This document shows, in pieces, positions 40,120-49,101 of a DNA stretch of 54,011 nt. This stretch comes from Mycobacterium sp. 852002-51971_SCH5477799-a (lineage in GTDB: Bacteria > Actinomycetota > Actinomycetes > Mycobacteriales > Mycobacteriaceae), in the NCBI RefSeq assembly GCF_001667145.1, contig NZ_LZIF01000057.1, positions 1 through 54,011 of the forward strand, read 5' to 3'. Each line of letters starts with the position of its first letter. Positions within the stretch are counted from its first letter, which is position 1. A program made the translations under genes and the position numbers. The notes beneath the pieces were generated by a model. That model was not told where the DNA came from and searched no databases. It saw nothing but the letters and a program-made list of their open reading frames with translations.

Positions 40120-40125
40120 TAACCT
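40120..40125 (+). promoter_or_regulatory. -10 box of the dsbA-vkor transcript
   Basis: TAACCT gives a start near 40132 and a leader of about 65 bases to the GTG at 40199. No good -35 box at standard spacing. Confidence 0.4.
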
Positions 40126-40198
40126 AGAGGCGCTTTGTCCGATCGCTTTGTCCGCAAACGGGCAGACCGACAACTCGTACCGAAAGATCAGGGAACCC

Positions 40199-40966
40199 GT
40201 GGCCGACAAACCCAAACGTCCCCCGCGATTCGACATGAAGGTGGCCTCTGGCGGTAAGTCGAGCCGGCTCGTCCAGATCGGCGGCACCGCATTCGTGGTC
40301 ATCTTCGCGGTCGCCCTCGTCTTCTACATCGTCACGTCGCACCACAAGAAGGCCGGCCCCACCGGCCCCGGCGACACGGTCCGCGTGACGTCGAGCAAGC
40401 TGGTCACCCAGCCCGGCAGCAGCAACCCCAAGGCCGTGGTGGCGTTATACGAGGACTTCCTGTGCCCGGCCTGCGGCAACTTCGAGCGCACCTTCGGCCC
40501 GACGGTCTCCAGGCTCATCGACATCGGCGCCATCGCCGCCGACTACAACATGGTGTCGATCCTCGACAGCGCCCGGAACCAGAACTATTCGTCGCGCGCG
40601 GGCGCCGCGGCGCTGTGCGTCGCCGACGAGAACCAGGACGCGTTCCGCCGGTTCCACTCCGCGCTGTACAGCACCGACATCCAGCCCAGCGAAACCGGCA
40701 AGACCTTCCCGGACAACGCGCGGCTGATCGAACTCGCCCGCGAGGCGGGGGCGGCGGGCAAGGTGCCGGACTGCATCAACAGCGGCAAGTACCTGTCCAA
40801 GGTCACCGGCGAAGCGGCGAACGCGCATATCAACGCCACGCCGACCATCAAGATCAACGGCGACGACTACGACCCCTCGACACCAGATGCGCTGGTCAAC
40901 AAGATCAAAGAGATCGTGGGCAACATCCCGGGCATCGACGGCGCGGTCGCGCCGGCCTCCATGTGA
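40199..40966 (+). CDS. dsbA: DsbA-like membrane-anchored thiol oxidoreductase
   Basis: 255 residues, equal to Rv2969c, from a GTG with AGGGAA upstream; an open frame extends to a TTG at 40148 but is unlike the family. One N-terminal transmembrane segment (about 25-46) is followed by an extracytoplasmic thioredoxin fold with the active site Cys89-Pro-Ala-Cys92 and a cis-Pro loop (HINATPTIKING). It introduces disulfides in exported proteins and is reoxidised by the VKOR encoded next. Confidence 0.93.
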   Translation: MADKPKRPPRFDMKVASGGKSSRLVQIGGTAFVVIFAVALVFYIVTSHHKKAGPTGPGDTVRVTSSKLVTQPGSSNPKAVVALYEDFLCPACGNFERTFGPTVSRLIDIGAIAADYNMVSILDSARNQNYSSRAGAAALCVADENQDAFRRFHSALYSTDIQPSETGKTFPDNARLIELAREAGAAGKVPDCINSGKYLSKVTGEAANAHINATPTIKINGDDYDPSTPDALVNKIKEIVGNIPGIDGAVAPASM

Positions 40967-41610
40967 CAAGTGCGGTGTCGACAGCAGCTGCCGATCCCAC
41001 CGGCGACCTGACCCCGGATGCGTCGTCAGCGGCGCGGGTGCCGGCGCTCAGCGCCTGGTGGGTGCTGATCTCCGGGCTGATCGGTTTGGCCGCCTCCATG
41101 ACGCTGACGGTGGAGAAGATCGACATCCTGCTCGACCCGTCGTATGCGCCGTCCTGCAACATCAATCCGATCCTGTCCTGCGGCTCGGTGATGATCACCC
41201 CGCAGGCGTCGCTGCTGGGCTTTCCCAACCCGCTGTTGGGGCTGGTGGCCTTCACCGTGGTGGTCGTCACGGGGCTGCTGGCGTTGACGAAAGTGGCCTT
41301 GCCGCAATGGTATTGGATGGGACTGACGATCGGCGTGGGGGTCGGGGGGGTGTTTGTGCACTGGCTGATCTTTCAGAGCCTGTATCGGATCAACGCGCTG
41401 TGCCCGTACTGCATGGTGGTGTGGGCGGTCACCATGTCGCTACTGGTGGTGGTCGCCTCGATCGCCTATCGCCCGGTCTCGCAACGCAGGCAGGCCGGTT
41501 TCGGGTGGGTCCTTTTCCAATGGCGCTGGTCGGTGGCCGCCCTCTGGTTCACCGCGGTGTTCTTACTGATCATGGCGCGGTTCTGGGACTACTGGTCGAC
41601 GCTGCTCTAG
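40963..41610 (+). CDS. VKOR family disulfide-generating membrane enzyme
   Basis: 215 residues from a GTG overlapping the dsbA stop (GTGA). Four to five transmembrane segments and the four conserved cysteines: Cys65 and Cys73 (loop pair, [12 protein letters not shown]) and Cys147/Cys150 (CPYC active site). It passes electrons from DsbA to quinone, replacing DsbB in mycobacteria. In M. tuberculosis pca lies next; here rsmD follows after 10 bases. Confidence 0.94.
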   Translation: MTSAVSTAAADPTGDLTPDASSAARVPALSAWWVLISGLIGLAASMTLTVEKIDILLDPSYAPSCNINPILSCGSVMITPQASLLGFPNPLLGLVAFTVVVVTGLLALTKVALPQWYWMGLTIGVGVGGVFVHWLIFQSLYRINALCPYCMVVWAVTMSLLVVVASIAYRPVSQRRQAGFGWVLFQWRWSVAALWFTAVFLLIMARFWDYWSTLL

Positions 41611-41620
41611 GTATCTGCAG

Positions 41621-42175
41621 GTGACCCGGATCATTGGCGGCGTGGCCGGGGGCAGGCGCATCGCGGTGCCGCCGCGTGGCACCAGGCCCACCACCGACCG
41701 CGTCCGCGAGTCGCTCTTCAACATCCTGTCCGCCCGCCTGGAGCTGACCGGCCTCAAGGTGCTGGACCTCTATGCCGGTTCGGGCGCACTGGGATTGGAG
41801 GCGTTGTCCCGCGGCGCAGCCGCCGCGCTCTTCGTGGAGTCGGACCCGCGCACCGGATCGGTCATCGCGCGCAACATCGAAACCCTCGGCCTGCGCGGCG
41901 CGACGCTGCGCCGGGGAGCGGTGGCGAGCGTGCTGGCGGCCGGGACCACGGCCGCGTTCGATCTGGTGCTGGCCGACCCGCCCTACGAGGTCGACGCCGC
42001 CGAGGTCGAGGCCATGCTGGCCGCGTTGCCCGCGCACGGCTGGGTGCACGAGCGCAGCGTTGCAGTGGTGGAGCGGGCGGCCGGTGGTGCGCCGCTGAAT
42101 TGGCCGTCCGGCTGGTCGGCGTGGCCGCACCGGGTTTACGGCGACACCCGTCTGGAACTGGCCGAGCGTCAGTGA
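41621..42175 (+). CDS. rsmD: 16S rRNA (guanine-966-N2)-methyltransferase
   Basis: 184 residues, GTG start. SAM site [16 protein letters not shown] and catalytic DPPYEV, with the family start [13 protein letters not shown] and [14 protein letters not shown]. Orthologue of Rv2966c. coaD follows after 24 bases but has its own leaderless promoter. Confidence 0.93.
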   Translation: MTRIIGGVAGGRRIAVPPRGTRPTTDRVRESLFNILSARLELTGLKVLDLYAGSGALGLEALSRGAAAALFVESDPRTGSVIARNIETLGLRGATLRRGAVASVLAAGTTAAFDLVLADPPYEVDAAEVEAMLAALPAHGWVHERSVAVVERAAGGAPLNWPSGWSAWPHRVYGDTRLELAERQ

Positions 42176-42185
42176 GGCGGCCGTG

Positions 42186-42191
42186 TACCGT
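42186..42191 (+). promoter_or_regulatory. -10 box of coaD (leaderless)
   Basis: TACCGT ends 8 bases before the ATG at 42200; it lies just after the rsmD stop. Confidence 0.6.
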
Positions 42192-42199
42192 CATTCGTC

Positions 42200-42682
42200 A
42201 TGAGCGGCGCGGTATGCCCGGGCTCGTTTGACCCGGTGACGTTGGGCCACATCGACGTCTTCGAGCGCGCGTCGGCTCAGTTCGACGAGGTGGTAGTGGC
42301 GATCCTGACCAACCCCGCCAAGAAGGGCATGTTCGACCTCGACGAGCGGATCGCGATGATCAACGAATCGACGACGCACCTGCCCAACCTCAGGGCCGAA
42401 GCGGGGCAGGGTCTGGTCGTCGACTTCGTCCGCTCGCGCGGCATGACGGCCATCGTGAAGGGGCTGCGCACCGGCACCGACTTCGAATACGAGCTGCAGA
42501 TGGCGCAGATGAACAAACACGTCGCGGGCGTCGACACCTTTTTTGTCGCGACCGCGCCGCGCTATTCGTTCGTGTCGTCGTCGCTCGCGAAAGAGGTCGC
42601 GATGCTCGGTGGGGACGTGTCGGAGCTGCTGCCCGAGCCGGTCAATCGCCGCCTGCGGGAAAGGCTTTCGGAGCGGGCCTGA
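42200..42682 (+). CDS. coaD: Phosphopantetheine adenylyltransferase
   Basis: 160 residues. It makes dephospho-CoA from 4'-phosphopantetheine and ATP. Nucleotidyltransferase motif [15 protein letters not shown] (the T/HxGH equivalent) and the C-terminal [13 protein letters not shown] phosphate-binding motif. Convergent with the permease gene; purU, next to it in M. tuberculosis, is absent. Confidence 0.96.
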   Translation: MSGAVCPGSFDPVTLGHIDVFERASAQFDEVVVAILTNPAKKGMFDLDERIAMINESTTHLPNLRAEAGQGLVVDFVRSRGMTAIVKGLRTGTDFEYELQMAQMNKHVAGVDTFFVATAPRYSFVSSSLAKEVAMLGGDVSELLPEPVNRRLRERLSERA

Positions 42683-42705
42683 TTCGGACGCGCGATGACC
42701 GCAGG

Positions 42706-43866
42706 TCAGTGCTGATGCTCGGGAGCATCGGGGGAGCCGCCCATCATGCGCACCATCGGCAGGCCCCCGGAGGTGACGAACCGGGCGACCAGGATGGCCG
42801 CGAGGGCCAGGAACGCGATGTTGAGCCACGTCGTGTAGTTCCACGAGATCGATGCCTCGATCACCATGGCGTTGCGCTGCATGGGAATGAGATTGGTTGT
42901 GCCAAAGATCAATTCGACCAGATACCCGGCGGCGACCATCGCGGCGTAAAAGGTGCCCAACAGCGTCAGCATCATCCGAGTGCCGTAGTACTTGCGGTAG
43001 ATGTTCAGGATCGGAAGGATCAACAGGTCGGCGTAGATGAACGCGATGACCCCGCCGAAGCTGATGCCCCCGTTCCACAACACCGCGGCCAGCGGGACAT
43101 TGCCGATCGAGCACACGAAGGACACGATCGCCACGACGGGACCCACGATCGGCCCCCAGATCGCCGAGAGGCCCGGGTGGTCGGCCAAAAAGAAGACCTG
43201 CCAGAACTTTTCGGGCACCCAGGCCGCGACGGCACCCGCGATCAGCAAGCCCAGGACGAGGTCGCGCAGGATGGCGAGGCACTCCATCACGAACACGTGC
43301 GAAACCGAGGTGAGGCCCGCCGGGGAGAACAGCCGTCGCCAGAACGAACCGTCACCCTGGATGGACATGTCCATGGCGGCGTGGCCTTCCATCGCGCCGG
43401 CGATTCCCCGCTCGGCCTGCTCGCGGGCGGCATCGACGAGGCGCGATCGCACGAACAGCCGGAACAGGACGGCCAGCACCACGATCATCAGTGGGCCGCC
43501 GACGAATTCGGCGGCGGTGAATTGCCAGCCCATCAGCAGGGCCAGGATGATGCCCAGCTCCACCACCAGGTTGGTGGAGCCGATTTCGAACGCCATCGCG
43601 GCGGTGAAGTCGGCGCCCTTGCGGAACAGCGCTCGGGCCAACGCCACCGCGGCATATGAGCACGACGACGACGCCGCGCCCAGCCCGGCCGCGACCGCCA
43701 GGGTGCGTGGCCGGTCATCGCCCATCAGCGCCACAATCGTCGAGCGCCGCACCACGGCCTGCACCACCGCCGAGAGGGCGAAGCCCAGAATCAGCGCCCA
43801 CAGGATTTCCCACGTCATCGACCCCGCGAGCGTCAACGCGTGTCCGACCGCTGATAACACCGTCAC
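42706..43866 (-). CDS. DUF318-type permease, RicR-regulon-like (Rv2963)
   Basis: 386 residues from a GTG with GGAGGAA about 7 bases upstream. About 8-10 transmembrane segments in two halves: the first with AASSSCSYAAVALARALFRKG, the second with FVCSIGNVPLAAVLWNGG. The repeated Ser/Cys-rich helices could bind a soft metal. A ~35-residue hydrophilic loop separates the halves, and the C-terminus is His-rich (PEHQH). Its M. tuberculosis homologue belongs to the copper-responsive RicR regulon (literature). A perfect copper-type palindrome lies directly upstream. Transported substrate unproven. Confidence 0.87.
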   Translation of the reverse strand: MTVLSAVGHALTLAGSMTWEILWALILGFALSAVVQAVVRRSTIVALMGDDRPRTLAVAAGLGAASSSCSYAAVALARALFRKGADFTAAMAFEIGSTNLVVELGIILALLMGWQFTAAEFVGGPLMIVVLAVLFRLFVRSRLVDAAREQAERGIAGAMEGHAAMDMSIQGDGSFWRRLFSPAGLTSVSHVFVMECLAILRDLVLGLLIAGAVAAWVPEKFWQVFFLADHPGLSAIWGPIVGPVVAIVSFVCSIGNVPLAAVLWNGGISFGGVIAFIYADLLILPILNIYRKYYGTRMMLTLLGTFYAAMVAAGYLVELIFGTTNLIPMQRNAMVIEASISWNYTTWLNIAFLALAAILVARFVTSGGLPMVRMMGGSPDAPEHQH

Positions 43867-43903
43867 TTGGTTCCTCCTTCGGGAAGCTTCGAGGGCCGCT
43901 GCG

Positions 43904-43936
43904 CCGTCACTATACCCCTTGGGGGTATAGTGACGG
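43904..43936. promoter_or_regulatory. RicR/CsoR-type copper operator with two -10 boxes
   Basis: A 33-base palindrome: arms of 15 bases, CCGTCACTATACCCC and its complement, around TTG. Its core TACCCC-TTG-GGGGTA fits the mycobacterial RicR motif (TACCC-N5-GGGTA). Each arm contains TATAGT on its outward strand, a good -10 for the permease (minus strand, start near 43902) and for the unknown gene at 43970 (plus strand, start near 43938). One bound repressor would block both. Confidence 0.8.
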
Positions 43937-43969
43937 GCGAAACCTCGCCGCATTTGCAAGACTGCCCCG

Positions 43970-45046
43970 GTGTGGATCCGACTGCTCGGGGCGCCGTGGT
44001 GGCAGCGGTGGCTGGTGCAGTTCTGCGTCGCCGCCCTCTGCTTCGGCGTGATCGCTCCGCTGGCCGCGCCGCACCTGACGGCCGGCATGCGCTGGCCTTG
44101 GCGGCTGGCCTTCGTCGGCGTCTGCGGCGTCTGTTTCGCCTGCCTGCTGGTGGTGTCCACCCAGCGGTCTTCCCGCGAGTACCAGGCGGCTATGCGCGGC
44201 CTGAACCGCTCCGAGCGGTCGCGGGCGATTCGGGCGAGCGTGGGCGGCGAGATGCCCGCCGGCACGGCCGTCGTGGCGGCGGCGCTGCGCCTCGGCGCCA
44301 TTCGGCTCGGGCACGGCCGGTCGACGCCGAAGCGCATCGTCGTCACCTACGGCGTGCTGTTCGCCAGCTGGCTGATGCTGACGATGGGCGGCATCTCGAC
44401 CAACGGCACCCGTCAAACCGTGTTGCAGGGCGCGATCACCGCGCTGCTCGGGATCACCGGAGTCCGCGGCTGGATCGTTGCCCGCCGCGTCGAGCGGCGA
44501 GTTACGTTGTTGCAGAATGCATTAGAACGCACCCCGGACAGCGCTGACGCCCTCGCCGCGGTGCAGCGCGATATACCCACGGGCGGCCAGTGGCGGCCGA
44601 TCTTCGCGCTGGTCACCGGCATGGTGCTGGTCTCCAACGGGATGCTGGCTGCAGTGTACCTGGTCCACCGCCCGTCGGCCGATTGCCGCACCGTCGCCGA
44701 CATGGAGCGGTTCGTGGTCTCGCATCGCGACATGCTCGACCCGGCGTTCATCCCCGCCGACAGCGGCGGGCCCGGCCTGGGCGACTACCAGGAGTGGAGC
44801 CGGCGACTCCGGCATTACGCGACCAGCGTTTCCGCCCCCGGCGTCGCGCTGCACGTGCGCAGCGTCGGCGACCTGTCCGAACAGGCGGTCGGCGAGGTCC
44901 GGGCCGCGCGGGCAGATCCGGCCGGCGCGCAGGCGTCGTCCCAGGAACAGCGTCGAAGCTCCTACGCCGGCATCATCGGCAAGCTCATCGCCGAGTTGAG
45001 GGTGCTCGACGCGTCGTGCCCGCCGCGGGGACGCCGGCTCGGATAG
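43970..45046 (+). CDS. Membrane protein of unknown function, divergent from the copper-type operator
   Basis: 358 residues from a GTG. I do not recognise a named family. Predicted transmembrane segments at about 15-35, 42-62, 122-140, 150-168 and 212-232. Between the second and third is a basic cytoplasmic loop rich in Arg (RSSREYQAAMRGLNRSERSRAIR). The ~125-residue C-terminal part begins with SADCRTVADMERFVVSHRDML and ends with DASCPPRGRR, so one Cys pair might be oxidised outside. It shares the palindrome at 43904 with the permease, so copper control is a reasonable guess. Confidence 0.75.
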   Translation: MWIRLLGAPWWQRWLVQFCVAALCFGVIAPLAAPHLTAGMRWPWRLAFVGVCGVCFACLLVVSTQRSSREYQAAMRGLNRSERSRAIRASVGGEMPAGTAVVAAALRLGAIRLGHGRSTPKRIVVTYGVLFASWLMLTMGGISTNGTRQTVLQGAITALLGITGVRGWIVARRVERRVTLLQNALERTPDSADALAAVQRDIPTGGQWRPIFALVTGMVLVSNGMLAAVYLVHRPSADCRTVADMERFVVSHRDMLDPAFIPADSGGPGLGDYQEWSRRLRHYATSVSAPGVALHVRSVGDLSEQAVGEVRAARADPAGAQASSQEQRRSSYAGIIGKLIAELRVLDASCPPRGRRLG

Positions 45047-45067
45047 TGCCCCGGGCCGTCCGCGACC

Positions 45068-45073
45068 TAGAAT
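45068..45073 (+). promoter_or_regulatory. Candidate -10 box of sepIVA
   Basis: TAGAAT gives a start near 45080 and a leader of about 130 bases ending in GGAGGGT. The leader shows no strong hairpin that I could identify. Confidence 0.4.
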
Positions 45074-45211
45074 CGCAGGCAAATCCGTTACCGCGGCGTT
45101 TGGGGCGGCTCGGACGGGCCAATACCCGACACACCGGCGTCGCCACCGCTGTCACAGAGACAACACCAGGCACACTAGTAACACCGAGAGCTTTGCAGAC
45201 GCCAGGAGGGT

Positions 45212-45955
45212 ATGGCCGTGTATCGAGTCTTTGAGGCGCTGGACGAACTCAGCGCCATTGTGGAAGAAGCCCGTGGCGTTCCGATGACGGCCGGCTGCGT
45301 GGTGCCTCGCGGCGACGTGCTGGAGCTGATCGACGACATCAAGGACGCGATCCCGGGCGAACTGGACGACGCCCAGGACGTCCTGGACGCGCGCGACTCC
45401 ATGCTGCAGGACGCCAAGGCACACTCCGAGTCCATGGTGTCCTCGGCGACCACCGAGTCGGAGTCGATGCTCAACCACGCCCGCGCGGAGGCCGACCGGC
45501 TGCTCTCGGACGCGAAATCGCAGGCCGACCGGATGGTGAGCGAAGCGCGCCAGCACAGCGAGCGGATGGTCGGCGAGGCTCGCGAAGAGTCGATGCGCAT
45601 CGCCACGGCGGCCAAGCGCGAGTACGAGGCCAGTGTCAGCCGCGCCCAGGCCGAAGCCGACCGGCTGCTGGAAAACGGCAACATCTCCTACGAGAAGGCC
45701 GTGCAAGAGGGCATCAAAGAGCAGCAGCGCCTGGTCTCGCAGAACAGCGTGGTGGAAGCGGCCAACGCCGAGGCCACCCGGCTCATCGACTCTGCGCATG
45801 CCGAGGCCGACCGGTTGCGCGGCGAGTGCGACATCTACGTCGACAACAAGCTCGCCGAGTTCGAGGAGTTCCTCAACGGCACCCTGCGGTCGGTGGGGCG
45901 CGGTCGTCACCAACTGCGGACGGCGGCCGGAACCCACGACTACGCCGTGCGCTAG
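45212..45955 (+). CDS. sepIVA: DivIVA-like septation/growth protein SepIVA
   Basis: 247 residues. N-terminal DivIVA-like head (MAVYRVFEALDELSAIVEEARGVPM), then a long heptad-rich coiled coil from about residue 50 to 220 with repeated AEADRLL, SEARQHSERM and AREES elements. Orthologue of Rv2927c, required for cell division and polar growth in mycobacteria. ATG with GGAGGGT upstream. In M. tuberculosis the PDIM/PGL gene island lies beyond this gene; here it is absent. Confidence 0.93.
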   Translation: MAVYRVFEALDELSAIVEEARGVPMTAGCVVPRGDVLELIDDIKDAIPGELDDAQDVLDARDSMLQDAKAHSESMVSSATTESESMLNHARAEADRLLSDAKSQADRMVSEARQHSERMVGEAREESMRIATAAKREYEASVSRAQAEADRLLENGNISYEKAVQEGIKEQQRLVSQNSVVEAANAEATRLIDSAHAEADRLRGECDIYVDNKLAEFEEFLNGTLRSVGRGRHQLRTAAGTHDYAVR

Positions 45956-46011
45956 CCGTTTCGCGGCTGTCTGCCGGGCGGGCGCGCCCTGGAATTGTGC
46001 GGTCTGCGCCG

Positions 46012-46017
46012 TAGGAT
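46012..46017 (+). promoter_or_regulatory. -10 box of the DUF177-rnc-mutM transcript (leaderless)
   Basis: TAGGAT ends 7 bases before the ATG at 46025. Confidence 0.6.
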
Positions 46018-46024
46018 TTCCGGT

Positions 46025-46624
46025 ATGACGCGCCAGCACAGCACTCGATCGGCCCGCGGCGCGACGTCACGGCTGGCCGCGCCGATGGCGTTCGACATCA
46101 CCCGGCTGGGGCGCCGCCCCGGGACGATGGTGACGTGGGAGAAAACCGTGCCCAGCCCGTCGCGCATCGGGCTGGACATGATCGCGATCGAGGCGGACGC
46201 CCCGCTCGAGCTGGACTTACAGATTCAATCGGTGTCCGAGGGCGTTTTGGTGACCGGAACGGTCACCGCGCCCACGGTCGGCGAATGCTCTCGTTGTCTG
46301 ACCAAGCTTGATGGACAGGTGCAAGTGGAGCTCACCGAGCTGTTCGCCTACCCGGACAGCACCACCGAGGCGACCACCGAGGAAGACGAGGTGGGCCACA
46401 TCGTCGACAACACCATCGACCTCGAGCAGTCCATCGTCGATGCCGTGGGACTGGAGCTTCCGTTCTCGCCCGTGTGCACCCCGGGTTGCCCGGGACTGTG
46501 CCCCGAATGCGGTGTTTCGCTGGCCGCCGAGCCGGGCCACCAGCACGATCGCATCGATCCGCGGTGGGCCAAGCTGGCGGGGATGTTCAGCGCCGAGTCG
46601 GACGAGCCGCGGGGCAAGCGGTGA
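46025..46624 (+). CDS. DUF177 (YceD-like) protein
   Basis: 199 residues. The conserved core includes [11 protein letters not shown], a first CxxC ([12 protein letters not shown]), [11 protein letters not shown], and a second cysteine cluster [18 protein letters not shown], likely a zinc site. Family members accompany rpmF or rnc and are linked to 23S rRNA maturation in plants and bacteria; the exact role is not settled. Its stop overlaps the rnc GTG (GTGA). Confidence 0.88.
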   Translation: MTRQHSTRSARGATSRLAAPMAFDITRLGRRPGTMVTWEKTVPSPSRIGLDMIAIEADAPLELDLQIQSVSEGVLVTGTVTAPTVGECSRCLTKLDGQVQVELTELFAYPDSTTEATTEEDEVGHIVDNTIDLEQSIVDAVGLELPFSPVCTPGCPGLCPECGVSLAAEPGHQHDRIDPRWAKLAGMFSAESDEPRGKR

Positions 46625-47334
46625 GTTCACGCCAAGCGCTGCTCGACGCCCTCGGGGTTGAGCTGTCGGAGGAACTGCTGTCCCTGGCGCTGACGCATCG
46701 CAGCTACGCCTACGAACATGGGGGGCTGCCGACCAACGAACGCCTGGAATTCCTGGGCGACGCCGTGCTGGGCCTGACCATCACCGACGAGTTGTATCAC
46801 CGCCATCCCGACCGCACCGAGGGTGACCTGGCCAAACTGCGCGCCAGCGTGGTCAACACCCAGGCGCTGGCCGACGTCGCGCGCAAGCTGTGCGACGGGG
46901 GCCTCGGCGTCCATCTACTGCTGGGGCGTGGGGAAGCCAATACCGGCGGCGCCGACAAATCGAGCATCCTGGCCGACGGCATGGAATCGCTGCTGGGCGC
47001 GATCTACCTCGATCACGGCATCGACGTTGCGCGCGACGTGATTCTGCGGTTGTTCGGCCCGCTACTGGATGCGGCGCCGACCCTCGGGGCAGGGCTGGAC
47101 TGGAAGACCAGCCTGCAGGAACTGACCGCGGCCCGCGGCATGGGCGCGCCGTCCTACGTCGTCACCTCCACCGGGCCCGATCACGACAAGGAATTCACCG
47201 CGGTCGTCGTGGTGGCGGACACCGAATACGGCACGGGTGTCGGCCGCTCCAAGAAGGAGGCCGAGCAGAAGGCGGCGGCGGCCACCTGGAAGACGCTCGA
47301 CGTGCTGGACCCCGCGGGGACGACGTCCAACTAG
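46621..47334 (+). CDS. rnc: Ribonuclease III
   Basis: 237 residues. Double-strand-specific RNase for rRNA processing. The catalytic signature [14 protein letters not shown] is at 39-52, with the second metal-binding acid in [13 protein letters not shown]. The C-terminal dsRNA-binding domain spans about 158-228 ([28 protein letters not shown]). GTG start, translationally coupled to DUF177. Confidence 0.95.
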   Translation: MSSRQALLDALGVELSEELLSLALTHRSYAYEHGGLPTNERLEFLGDAVLGLTITDELYHRHPDRTEGDLAKLRASVVNTQALADVARKLCDGGLGVHLLLGRGEANTGGADKSSILADGMESLLGAIYLDHGIDVARDVILRLFGPLLDAAPTLGAGLDWKTSLQELTAARGMGAPSYVVTSTGPDHDKEFTAVVVVADTEYGTGVGRSKKEAEQKAAAATWKTLDVLDPAGTTSN

Positions 47335-47349
47335 ATGGTGTCCGTCTAG

Positions 47350-48252
47350 ATGCCCGAACTGCCCGAAGTCGAGGTGGTGCGCCGCGGCCTGCACGCCCAC
47401 GTCGTCGGCAAGACAATGACCGCGGTGCGGGTGCATCACCCGCGCGCGGTTCGTCGGCATGAAGCGGGGCCCGCGGACCTCACCGCCCGGTTGCTGAACG
47501 CGCGGATCACCGGCACCGATCGACGTGGCAAGTACCTGTGGCTGCTGCTCGACACGGAACCCGCTGGGCAGGAATCGGATACGGCGCTGGTGGTTCACCT
47601 AGGCATGAGCGGGCAGATGCTGCTGGGTGGGGGTCCCGCCAGCCGCGAAGCGGCGAGGGGGAAGGTGCCGCGCGCCGAGCACGTCCGGATCTCCGCGCTG
47701 CTCGACGACGGGACCGTGCTGAGTTTCGCCGACCAGCGCACTTTCGGTGGGTGGATGCTCGCCGATCTGATCGACGTGGACGGCAGCGTGGTGCCTGAGC
47801 CGGTCGCGCATCTGGCTCGTGACCCGCTGGACCCCCGATTCGATGCCGGTGCTGTGGTGAAAGTGTTGCGGCGCAAGCATTCCGAGATCAAGCGCCAGCT
47901 TCTCGACCAGCAGGTGGTATCTGGCATCGGCAATATCTACGCCGACGAGGCGCTGTGGCGAGCCAAGCTGAACGGCGCGCGGATCGCCGACACGCTGAGC
48001 CGCAAGCAGTTGACCGCAGTGCTGGACGCGGCCGCCGACGTGATGCGCGATGCGCTGGCCAAAGGGGGGACCTCGTTCGATTCGCTGTACGTCAACGTGA
48101 ACGGCGAATCTGGATATTTCGACCGGTCGCTGGACGCGTACGGCAGGGAGGGTGAAGCCTGCCGTCGCTGCGGCGCGGTGATGCGCCGGGAGAAGTTCAT
48201 GAACCGTTCGTCGTTCTACTGCCCGAAATGTCAACCGCGGCCACGGGTTTGA
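47350..48252 (+). CDS. mutM: Formamidopyrimidine-DNA glycosylase
   Basis: 300 residues, beginning Met-Pro2-Glu3 with the catalytic N-terminal proline. It excises 8-oxoguanine. H2TH domain [20 protein letters not shown]; zinc finger Cys271/Cys274/Cys291/Cys294. A loop of about 10 residues ([11 protein letters not shown]) between strands makes it longer than the ~289-residue M. tuberculosis Fpg. 15 bases after rnc. Confidence 0.95.
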   Translation: MPELPEVEVVRRGLHAHVVGKTMTAVRVHHPRAVRRHEAGPADLTARLLNARITGTDRRGKYLWLLLDTEPAGQESDTALVVHLGMSGQMLLGGGPASREAARGKVPRAEHVRISALLDDGTVLSFADQRTFGGWMLADLIDVDGSVVPEPVAHLARDPLDPRFDAGAVVKVLRRKHSEIKRQLLDQQVVSGIGNIYADEALWRAKLNGARIADTLSRKQLTAVLDAAADVMRDALAKGGTSFDSLYVNVNGESGYFDRSLDAYGREGEACRRCGAVMRREKFMNRSSFYCPKCQPRPRV

Positions 48253-48272
48253 GCGTTCAACGCGCGGCCGAC

Positions 48273-49049
48273 TCAACCGAAGATGTCGCCGCGCAGCGTC
48301 CCGGTGGGCAAGGTCGGGTCCACGAACCATTCGTGGCGAAACAGCGCACCGAACACCTGGGGCGGCAACCGGAGCAGTAGCCCGAACACCCGCGCGGCCA
48401 GACCGGAATCGCCGATCTGGGAACGGTGCGCGGCCAGAGCATCTCGCTTCTGGCGCGCAAAGCGAAAGACGTTGACCCGGTGGGTGATCGTCGCGCGCGG
48501 GGCGTATGCGCCGCGGACGACGTCGCGCTCGTACGGGCCGGGAAGCCGCAACAGGTGCGCGATATCGCTGACGCGGACCAGGATTTCGCGTGGCATCGTC
48601 ACCTCGAGCACCCGCGGTGTGGCGGCGAGTTCGGCGGCCCGCTTGCCGACGTGGTGGACCTGGACGTGGTCGCGGTGGCCGTAGCCGCCGTTGGCCTGGT
48701 AGCTGAGCAGCAGGTCGGCGCGTTCGTCGCGCAGGATGCCGGCCAGGCGCCCGGCGGCCTCGTCGACATCCGCACGCCCGAATCGGATGCGCCCGGGTGG
48801 ATCCGGATAGAACAACGGTCCGTAGCCGCTGTCGGCATACCCGAGGCACTCCACCCGCTGTGCCCCGAGAACTCTTGCGCTCGAACGTAATTCGCCTAGA
48901 CGATCGTGGGTGTCGTCGTTGTGGACGCGCCCGTCAGTTGCGGTGACCACGACCACCCGGTGCCCGGCCGCGGCCGCCCGCGCCAGGGTGCCACCGGTGA
49001 GCACGACCTCGTCGTCGGGGTGGGCATGGAATGCGACCACGGTAGCCAT
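48273..49049 (-). CDS. PIG-L/LmbE-type deacetylase
   Basis: 258 residues from the ATG at 49049 (MATVVAFHAHPDDEVV); an upstream in-frame ATG adds 26 residues with no family match. The zinc motif HPDDE (9-13) and a later HRDHVQVHH supply the metal ligands. Relatives deacetylate N-acetylglucosamine-type amides (MshB, Mca, LmbE); this one is not the canonical mshB or mca locus. Convergent with mutM and divergent from the OsmC gene. I recall no equivalent here in M. tuberculosis. Confidence 0.85.
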   Translation of the reverse strand: MATVVAFHAHPDDEVVLTGGTLARAAAAGHRVVVVTATDGRVHNDDTHDRLGELRSSARVLGAQRVECLGYADSGYGPLFYPDPPGRIRFGRADVDEAAGRLAGILRDERADLLLSYQANGGYGHRDHVQVHHVGKRAAELAATPRVLEVTMPREILVRVSDIAHLLRLPGPYERDVVRGAYAPRATITHRVNVFRFARQKRDALAAHRSQIGDSGLAARVFGLLLRLPPQVFGALFRHEWFVDPTLPTGTLRGDIFG

Positions 49050-49101
49050 GCCAAGCAGTATGCCCGTGCGCCAAAGTCGCGGCGCCCGGTAGAAATAAGC
49101 C

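Noticed and set aside
38712..40157. 481-residue minus-strand frame across lipN
   Set aside because: Antisense to a clear HSL-family esterase; the part upstream of lipN shows no protein family either.
40148..40198. 17-residue N-terminal extension of the DsbA-like protein
   Set aside because: TTG start without ribosome-binding site; the GTG at 40199 gives the family length and N-terminus.
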